Assembly (NCBI GenBank): GCA_002300355.1
Contig: NSGV01000002.1
Location: forward strand, 806,001-870,000
Reading direction: 5' to 3'
Source: Streptomyces sp. TLI_235
GTDB lineage: Bacteria; Actinomycetota; Actinomycetes; Streptomycetales; Streptomycetaceae
DNA length: 64,000 nt
Shown: piece by piece, positions 58,782 to 64,000 of the stretch
Position numbering within the stretch: the stretch's first letter is position 1
How the letters are laid out: each line of letters begins with the position of its first letter
Program-made: the position numbers and the translations under genes
Notes under the pieces: generated by a model
Told to the model about the DNA's origin: nothing
The model's input: only the letters and a program-made list of their open reading frames with translations
The model's database searches: none

Positions 58782-59485
58782 CGGGTGCCGAGCCGCTCGC
58801 CGGCCATCGCCCCGAAGGTTTCGAGGGTGCCGCGGGCGTCGGCCATGTCGCCGCCCAGCCCGTCCAGGTAGGCCCGGTGGGCCTCCAGCGAGGCCACGCC
58901 GCGGTCGAAGTGGTCGGTGGTGTCGACGGCGTGGCCGGAGTCCGGGGAGGCCGCGGCCCACAGCTGCCGGACGCCGTTCCACGGCTCGTGGCCCTCGTCC
59001 AGCAGGTCGCGGAAGACCCAGCGGTTGCCGGCGTCCCGGACGGCGTCCAGGGTGGCGCGGCCGACCGCGATGTGGTCCGCCTGGTTGGGCCACGTCCCGC
59101 CGTACGTCTCGCGGAAGTTGGTGGTGATCACGATGTCCGGGCGGTGCCGGCGGATCGTCCGGGCGATGTCCTTGCGCAGCGGCAGCCCGTACTCGACGAC
59201 GCCGTCGGGGTGGCCGAGGAACTCCACCGTGTCGACGCCGACGAGTTCGGCGGAGGCGATCTGCTCCTCCTCGCGGACACGGCGGCAGGTCTCCGGGTCC
59301 ATCGAGTCGATGCCTGCCTCGCCGCTGGTGGCCATCACGTAGACGACCTTCTTGCCCTGGGAGGTCCAGCGGGCGACGGCCGCGGCCGCGCCGTACTCCA
59401 TGTCGTCGGGGTGCGCGACGACGGCGAGGGCGGTGCGCCAGTCCTCGGTGACCGGCGCGTACGGAGGTGGTGCCTGGTCCGTCAT
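58745..59485 (-). CDS. PIG-L family zinc deacetylase
   Basis: The 246-residue enzyme has the LmbE/PIG-L zinc motif AHPDDMEYG at 24-32, a mid-block PDIVITTNFRETYGGTWPNQ and a downstream ADHIAVGRATLDAV histidine ligand. Such enzymes remove N-acetyl groups from GlcNAc-type sugars, as in mycothiol synthesis (MshB) or its conjugates (Mca). The exact substrate is not evident. It starts two bases after the reductase gene, so both form an operon. Confidence 0.88.
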   Translation of the reverse strand: MTDQAPPPYAPVTEDWRTALAVVAHPDDMEYGAAAAVARWTSQGKKVVYVMATSGEAGIDSMDPETCRRVREEEQIASAELVGVDTVEFLGHPDGVVEYGLPLRKDIARTIRRHRPDIVITTNFRETYGGTWPNQADHIAVGRATLDAVRDAGNRWVFRDLLDEGHEPWNGVRQLWAAASPDSGHAVDTTDHFDRGVASLEAHRAYLDGLGGDMADARGTLETFGAMAGERLGTRYASPFEVILLG

Positions 59486-59487
59486 GG

Positions 59488-60144
59488 TCAGTCGGCGCTC
59501 CTGATCGAGTAGTTGAAGTCGGTGTGGCCGAAGTGGCCCATCAGCCTGAGCCAGAACGGCATCAGCATCTCGGTGCCACGGGCCGCACTGATCCCGCCGA
59601 GGTCGATGATCTGCTCCCCGGGCCAGCCGAACTGCTCCAACACGCCGCGGACCAGGGTCTTCGCCTCGGGGTCCTCGCCGGCGATGAAGAGCTGGTGCGG
59701 CCCGGGCACCCGGCCCGGGTCCACCATCAGCGGGGCGGACAGCGTGTTCAGCGCCTTCACCACCCGCGTCTCGGGGAACTCGCGCTGGATCTGCTCGCCG
59801 ACGCTGTCGGTGTTGACCGGCTCCAGGCTGACCTCGCCGGTGGCCGAGAACACCAGCGCGTTGGAGACGTCGATCAGCACCTTGCCGGCGAGCCGTTCGG
59901 CGCCGGCCAGGCGCAGCGCCCGGAGCGAGACCGTGCCCGCCGTGGCGTTGACCAGTACCTCACCGAATTCGGCGGCGTCGGCGAAGGTGCCGGCGTGGCC
60001 GCTCGGGCCGGACTGCTCGGCCCAGGAGACGGCCGCCGGATTGTCCTTGGTGCGCGAGCCGAGGGTGACCTCGTGGCCCAGCGCGACGAGTTTGGCCGCC
60101 AGGGTGCGGCCGACGGTGCCCGTGCCGATGATCCCGAATCGCAT
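59488..60144 (-). CDS. NADPH-dependent F420 reductase-like oxidoreductase
   Basis: The 218-residue Rossmann protein begins MRFGIIGTGTVGRTLAAKLV with a glycine-rich loop and GSRTKDNPAA, where the basic residues suit NADP binding. It continues with KVLIDVSNAL and ETRVVKALNTLSAPLMVDPG, the pattern of F420H2:NADP oxidoreductase-like proteins. ATG 60144 follows GGGAGACTT. The partner cofactor cannot be decided from sequence. Confidence 0.85.
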   Translation of the reverse strand: MRFGIIGTGTVGRTLAAKLVALGHEVTLGSRTKDNPAAVSWAEQSGPSGHAGTFADAAEFGEVLVNATAGTVSLRALRLAGAERLAGKVLIDVSNALVFSATGEVSLEPVNTDSVGEQIQREFPETRVVKALNTLSAPLMVDPGRVPGPHQLFIAGEDPEAKTLVRGVLEQFGWPGEQIIDLGGISAARGTEMLMPFWLRLMGHFGHTDFNYSIRSAD

Positions 60145-60172
60145 CGCAAGTCTCCCGTGTGAGGGGTCCCGT

Positions 60173-60529
60173 TCAGGGGTCGCTTCGTTGGCTGAGGACG
60201 CAGAACTCATTGCCTTCCGGGTCTGCGAGGACGACCCAGGACGCCCCGTCCTGGCCGACGTCGGCGCGGCGGGCGCCGTGGGCGATCAGGCGGTCGACCT
60301 CGGCCGCCTGGTCGTCCGGCCGGAAGTCCAGGTGGAGGCGGTTCTTGATCTGCTTGCGCTCGGGCACCGGGACGAAGAGCAGACCGGGCAGCCGGTCCGC
60401 GGACGGGCGGATCTCGAACTCGTCCGGTGCGTCGTGGACCACCGTCCAGCCGAGGGCGGACGCCCACCAGCGGCCGAGCGCCACCGGGTCGGCGGAGTCG
60501 ACGACGACCTGCTCCCACTCCAGTGCCAT
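60173..60529 (-). CDS. VOC-family protein (glyoxalase/bleomycin-resistance fold)
   Basis: The 118-residue protein shows the VOC pattern: VDSADPVALGRWWASALGWT, RLPGLLFVPVPERKQIKNRL, HLDFRPDDQAAEVDRLIAHG and VVLADPEGNEFCVLSQ with the terminal metal-ligand Glu position. Substrate unknown. It is 28 bases upstream of the F420/NADP reductase gene on the same strand and may lead that operon. Confidence 0.88.
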   Translation of the reverse strand: MALEWEQVVVDSADPVALGRWWASALGWTVVHDAPDEFEIRPSADRLPGLLFVPVPERKQIKNRLHLDFRPDDQAAEVDRLIAHGARRADVGQDGASWVVLADPEGNEFCVLSQRSDP

Positions 60530-60563
60530 GCCCGCACCATAGTCCACCCGAGCTGACGGGGCA

Positions 60564-61502
60564 TCACCACCCGCCGTCCGCCGGGTGAGGCTGCGACCAG
60601 CGGTGACGCAGCCGGTCCGCCTCGTCACGCAGAGCCTCCAGCAGGGCCCGGGCGTTGGCCGATCCGCCGGCGCGCAGGACGGCGACGCCGATCCGCCGGA
60701 CCAGCTGCGGGCCGTCGACCGCGCGCACCGCGAGGTCCTCGCGGTGCGCGCCGAGGCCGAGCCGCGGCAGCAGCGCCACGCCGACGCCGGCCGCGACGAA
60801 GCCCTGCAGCACGCCGTAGTCGTCGGTGCGCAGCACCGGGACGGGTTCGAAGCCCTGGTCCGCGCAGGCCCGGAAGAGCACCCGGTCGACCTGGTCGGAC
60901 TCGCTGAGGCCGAGGATCCAGCCCTCACCGCGCAGCGCCGCCAGCGGGACGCGCTCGCGGGCCGCCTGCGGGTGGTCGGCGGGCAGCACCAGCAGCAGCG
61001 GGTCCTCCAGCAGCGGGTGGACGACGAACTCCTCGCCGAGGTCGAGGCCGCCGTCCGGCCGGGAGTAGACCAGGGCGACCTGCAGCTGCCGGCTGCGCAG
61101 CCCGGCCAGCAGGGCGGGCAGCTCGCCCTCGGTCAGCGCGATGTGCACGCCGGCGCGGTGCAGGGTGCGGACCGCCGGGGGCAGCAGCAGGGCGCCCGCG
61201 GTCGGGAAGGTGCCGACCCGGAGGGTGGCGGCGCCGTGCTCGACCAGGTCGGCGATCTCCCGCTCGGCGACCTTGATCCGGTCGAGCACGGCCTCGGCGT
61301 GCGGGAGGAGGGCGAGGCCGGCCTCGGTGAGGACGGCGCCGCGGGCGCCGCGGTGGACCAGCGGGGTGCGGAAGTGCGCCTCCAGGGTGGCCAGGTGGTG
61401 GCTGACCGTGGGCTGGCTGTGCCGCAGGGCGCGGCCGGCGGCGGCCAGCGATCCCTCGCGGGCGATGGCGCGGAGCACCTGGAGGTGCCGGAGATCGAGC
61501 AC
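60564..61502 (-). CDS. LysR-family regulator, divergent from PLP decarboxylase
   Basis: The 312-residue protein has the LysR winged helix (DLRHLQVLRAIAREGSLAAA; SQPTVSHHLATLEAHF) and a substrate-binding domain (LRVGTFPTAGALLLPPAVRT to GVAVLRAGGSANARALLEAL). GTG 61502 begins where family similarity begins. It faces the decarboxylase-like gene at 61626 across 123 bases that contain a perfect palindrome (61561-61582), the classic layout for LysR control of a neighbour. Confidence 0.9.
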   Translation of the reverse strand: MLDLRHLQVLRAIAREGSLAAAGRALRHSQPTVSHHLATLEAHFRTPLVHRGARGAVLTEAGLALLPHAEAVLDRIKVAEREIADLVEHGAATLRVGTFPTAGALLLPPAVRTLHRAGVHIALTEGELPALLAGLRSRQLQVALVYSRPDGGLDLGEEFVVHPLLEDPLLLVLPADHPQAARERVPLAALRGEGWILGLSESDQVDRVLFRACADQGFEPVPVLRTDDYGVLQGFVAAGVGVALLPRLGLGAHREDLAVRAVDGPQLVRRIGVAVLRAGGSANARALLEALRDEADRLRHRWSQPHPADGGW

Positions 61503-61560
61503 GGGTGGGGCCTCGGCTGTCGGTGGTCCGGTCGACGGCCCGGGGCGGCGGCCATCGATG

Positions 61561-61582
61561 TTTTCTGGAGATATCCAGAAAA
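61561..61582. promoter_or_regulatory. LysR-type operator palindrome
   Basis: TTTTCTGGA (61561-61569) and TCCAGAAAA (61574-61582) are exact inverted repeats around GATA in the divergent LysR/decarboxylase spacer. This AT-rich, perfectly symmetric site fits the T-N11-A LysR box. Confidence 0.75.
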
Positions 61583-61625
61583 GTACCGGGTTCCTCGATG
61601 GGCGGCGCGGTGCGACGGTCGGGGG

Positions 61626-63125
61626 GTGAGCACCACGACCCTCTCCTCCCCCGTCCCCGCCCTCGCCGACCCGGCCCAGTTGCGCGCCCCGTACGCCGAG
61701 GCGGTGCGCGCGAGCGCGGACCGCGACTGGCTGCGGCTCAACGTGCCCGGGCACGCCGCCGACCCGGACCGGTTCGCCGGGCTGGCCGGCCATGTCGGCG
61801 AGGACGTCCTGCGGCGGGACCTGCCGCCGCTGCTGGAGGGCATCGACCTGGGCCCGGACAGCCCGATGGAGCAGGCCCTGCGGCTCGCCGCCGACGCCTG
61901 GGGCGCCCGGCGGACCTGGTTCCTCACCAACGGCGCCTCGCAGGGCAACCGGATCGCCGCCCTGGTCGCGCAGGCCCTCGGGCGGACCCTGGTCGTCCAG
62001 CGCAGCGTGCACTCCAGCGTGGTGGACGGCCTGGTGCTGTCCGGCCTGGGCGCGGCCTTCGTCCGGCCCACCGTGGACGGGCGGACGGGCATCGCGCACG
62101 GCGTCACGGCCGGCGACCTGGCGGTCGCACTCGCCCGGCACCCGGAGGTCGCGGCCGCGTACGTGGTCACCCCCAGCTACTTCGGCGCGGTCGCCGACGT
62201 GGCCGCGCTCGCCCGGGTCGCGCACGCCGCCGGGGTACCGCTGATCGTCGACGAGGCCTGGGGCTCGCACTTCGGCTTCCACCCGGAGCTGCCCGCGAAC
62301 GCGCTCGCGCACGGCGCCGACCTGGTGGTCTCCAGCACCCACAAGCTCGGCGGGGCGCTGACCCAGGCCGCCATGCTGCACCTCGGCGAGGGCCCGTTCG
62401 CGGACCGGCTGGAGCCGCTCGTCGAACGGGTCTTCCACCTCACCCAGTCGACCAGTGCCAGCGCCCTGCTGCTCGCCTCGCTGGACGAGGCCCGGCGGGC
62501 GCTGGTCGGCGGGCAGCGGCAGATCGCGGAGTCGCTGGCGGCGGCGGATGCGGTGCGGGCCGCGGTGCGGGCCGGCGGGCGGTTCGCCGTGGTCAGCGAC
62601 GGCTTCGCCCGGTTCCGGGACATCGTCGCGGCGGACCCGCTGCGGGTGGCGGTGGACGTCCGGGCGGGTGGCATCACCGGGCACGAGGCCCGGCGGCGGC
62701 TGATGCAGGAGCACGGGGTGCTGGTGGAGGTCGCCACCGACGCGGCCGTGGTCGCGGTGGTCGGGGCCGGTGCCGGTCCGGAGGCGGAGCGGTTCACGGC
62801 GGCCCTGCACGCGCTGCCGGTGGTGCCCGGGGTCTCGGCGGACTCCCTCGCGCTGGAGCTCCCCGCGCCGGGGCAGGTCCGGATGACCCCGCGGGAGGCG
62901 TTCCTGGCGTCCGGGCGGCTCGTCCCCGCGGCGCGGGCCGTCGGCCGGGTGTCCGCCGACACGCTCTCCGCCTACCCGCCGGGCATACCGAACGTGCTGC
63001 CCGGCGAGGAGATCACCGCCGAACTGGTCGACTTCCTCCAGCGGGTCGCCGCCGCCCCGACCGGCCACGTCCGCGGAGCCGCCGACCCGGCCGTCGCCAC
63101 CCTGCGGGTCGTCGCGGACCGGTAG
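61626..63125 (+). CDS. Orn/Lys/Arg decarboxylase-family PLP enzyme
   Basis: The 499-residue protein has the group III decarboxylase core: LRLNVPGHAADPDRFAGL, TWFLTNGASQGNRIAALVAQ, RSVHSSVVDGLVLSGL with His129 stacking on the cofactor, VDEAWGSHFGFHP with Asp209 and PLP Lys240 in SSTHKLGGALTQ. The C-terminal domain is short. It probably decarboxylates a basic or related amino acid to an amine, but residues fixing the substrate are not readable here. GTG 61626 is preceded by a G-run. It is under likely control of the divergent LysR. Confidence 0.88.
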   Translation: MSTTTLSSPVPALADPAQLRAPYAEAVRASADRDWLRLNVPGHAADPDRFAGLAGHVGEDVLRRDLPPLLEGIDLGPDSPMEQALRLAADAWGARRTWFLTNGASQGNRIAALVAQALGRTLVVQRSVHSSVVDGLVLSGLGAAFVRPTVDGRTGIAHGVTAGDLAVALARHPEVAAAYVVTPSYFGAVADVAALARVAHAAGVPLIVDEAWGSHFGFHPELPANALAHGADLVVSSTHKLGGALTQAAMLHLGEGPFADRLEPLVERVFHLTQSTSASALLLASLDEARRALVGGQRQIAESLAAADAVRAAVRAGGRFAVVSDGFARFRDIVAADPLRVAVDVRAGGITGHEARRRLMQEHGVLVEVATDAAVVAVVGAGAGPEAERFTAALHALPVVPGVSADSLALELPAPGQVRMTPREAFLASGRLVPAARAVGRVSADTLSAYPPGIPNVLPGEEITAELVDFLQRVAAAPTGHVRGAADPAVATLRVVADR

Positions 63126-63194
63126 GACCTGTCCGGCGGATCCCGACGGCCCGCATCGCCCGAGCCCGCGTCCGCACGGGCCGGGGCGGTCGTC

Positions 63195-64000
63195 CTACTC
63201 GGGGGCGATGGCGTCCGCCACGGTGGTCTCGGACGCTGCCGTCGGTGTGCGGAGGGTCCGGCGGACGGCGTCGCGGAGCCAGCGGTGGGCGCCGTCGGCC
63301 GTGTGTCGGGGGTGCCAGGCCATGCCGATGGTCAGTGGTGGCAGTGCCAGGGGGATGTCGAGGAGGTGCAGTCCGAGGGCGCCGGCGTCGTGGGTGAGGG
63401 GCGAGGGGGCGGCGCCGGGGGGTGCGGCGGGTACGAGGCAGACGATGTCGCTGCGGGCGGCGAGGGTCATCGCGGCCAGGTGGCTGGGGAGGACGACGCT
63501 GACCCGCCGGTGGAGGTTCTGCTCGGCCAGGGCGGTGTCGAGGGGGCCGCTGAACCGGCCGCGCCGGCTGACCGCGACGTGCAGGGCGCCAGCGAGCCGG
63601 GCCGGGGTCAGCGGCCCTTCGGTGAGCGGATGGCCGGGCCGGACGGCCGCGACCATGCGGAGGCTGACCAGTTCTTCGATCTGGGTCTCGGGGTCCGCGT
63701 GGTCGATGGATCCGATCTCCAGATCGATCCGGCCGTCGCGCAGCGCCGGTCCGGCCTCCAGTTCTTCGGCCCGGATCCGGAACGAGACCCCCGGCGCCTC
63801 CCGCCGGGCCAGGTGCAGCAGGCCGGGGGCGAGTGCCGCGCCGACCAGGTCGGCGGCTTGGAGGGTGAAGGTGCCGCTGAGGCGGGCGGGGTCCACGCTC
63901 GCGCCGGGGCTGAGCAGCGCTGAGAGGCTGCGTACCACCGTGGCGGCTTCCTCGCGCAGGGCCTGCGCGCGCGGGGTGGGAACCATGGTCTGTCCGGCCC
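63195..64000 (-). CDS. LysR-family regulator, N-terminus outside window
   Basis: The frame runs from the window edge to TAG at 63195. It begins inside the linker helix (TMVPTPRAQALREEAATVVR) and covers the whole substrate-binding domain (GTFTLQAADLVGAALAPGLL, IDLEIGSIDHADPETQIEEL, LVPAAPPGAAPSP). The DNA-binding domain must lie beyond 64000. Ligand unknown. It is a different subfamily from the LysR at 60564, with a MetR/NodD-like domain rather than a CysB-like one by general look. Confidence 0.85.
   Translation of the reverse strand, partial: AGQTMVPTPRAQALREEAATVVRSLSALLSPGASVDPARLSGTFTLQAADLVGAALAPGLLHLARREAPGVSFRIRAEELEAGPALRDGRIDLEIGSIDHADPETQIEELVSLRMVAAVRPGHPLTEGPLTPARLAGALHVAVSRRGRFSGPLDTALAEQNLHRRVSVVLPSHLAAMTLAARSDIVCLVPAAPPGAAPSPLTHDAGALGLHLLDIPLALPPLTIGMAWHPRHTADGAHRWLRDAVRRTLRTPTAASETTVADAIAPE

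Noticed and set aside
1..64000. tRNA, rRNA or a specialised-metabolite core gene cluster
   Set aside because: I saw no tRNA-like cloverleaf, no rRNA and no polyketide, peptide-synthetase, terpene or RiPP core enzymes by eye.

Overview
The window is a high-GC actinobacterial chromosome segment. Codon usage, GTG/TTG starts, an actinobacterial-type Mg2+ (M-box) riboswitch, an ECF41/SigJ-type sigma factor, an L-glutamate oxidase closely resembling the Streptomyces enzyme, and many Streptomyces-type small membrane proteins point to Streptomycetaceae (Streptomyces or Kitasatospora-like). No rRNA, tRNA or CRISPR array was recognised.

Layout. 1-8.0 kb: a membrane diguanylate cyclase (truncated by the window edge) faces away from a tightly overlapping operon of a single-domain response regulator, a membrane-anchored HEAT-repeat protein, a processive-type GT2 glycosyltransferase and a hybrid-sensing histidine kinase, a probable regulated exopolysaccharide module. 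8.1-14 kb: a mosaic with a broken IS701-type transposase, a DUF3048 protein, a Vsr endonuclease running on into gene debris, a protein with a tRNA-guanine-transglycosylase-like zinc motif, an unknown gene, and remnants of beta-glucosidase and DyP peroxidase. 14-18 kb: L-glutamate oxidase plus a ThDP-dependent 2-oxoacid decarboxylase in one operon. 18-19.4 kb: GH1 beta-glucosidase behind a palindromic operator.

19.5-39 kb is a cation-transport island: kdpF-kdpA-kdpB-kdpC-kdpD and a broken kdpE, CorA, an M-box-controlled operon (MgtE-type N/CBS sensor protein, Nramp-related transporter, 28-residue membrane peptide), a CPA1 Na+/H+ antiporter, a KimA-type K+ transporter, and truncated kdpD-like, DUF4118 and kup genes. 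38.7-42.5 kb is deletion-scarred, with fragments of an aldo/keto reductase, a serine recombinase, an ABC permease and a LuxR regulator. They surround a methyltransferase and a frameshifted membrane protein.

42.6-64 kb holds mostly intact accessory genes: membrane protein, lipoprotein, a secreted NlpC/P60-like protein with five near-identical 51-residue FG-GAP repeats, an alpha/beta hydrolase, SigJ-type sigma with a flavoprotein, a two-component system with a VanZ protein, a TetR regulator, a secreted GH87-like glucanase with two tandem discoidin domains, DUF1918-DedA, an F420/NADP reductase-PIG-L pair, a VOC protein, a LysR regulator divergent from a PLP decarboxylase, and a second, partial LysR.

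The strongest system-level observation is the M-box operon. It joins an MgtE gating module, as a separate protein, to an Nramp-fold transporter whose metal-site motifs are altered, which suggests a two-part Mg2+ importer. A contrasting theme is loss of potassium control: kdpE carries a nonsense codon and a frameshift, and two other K+-related genes are truncated.
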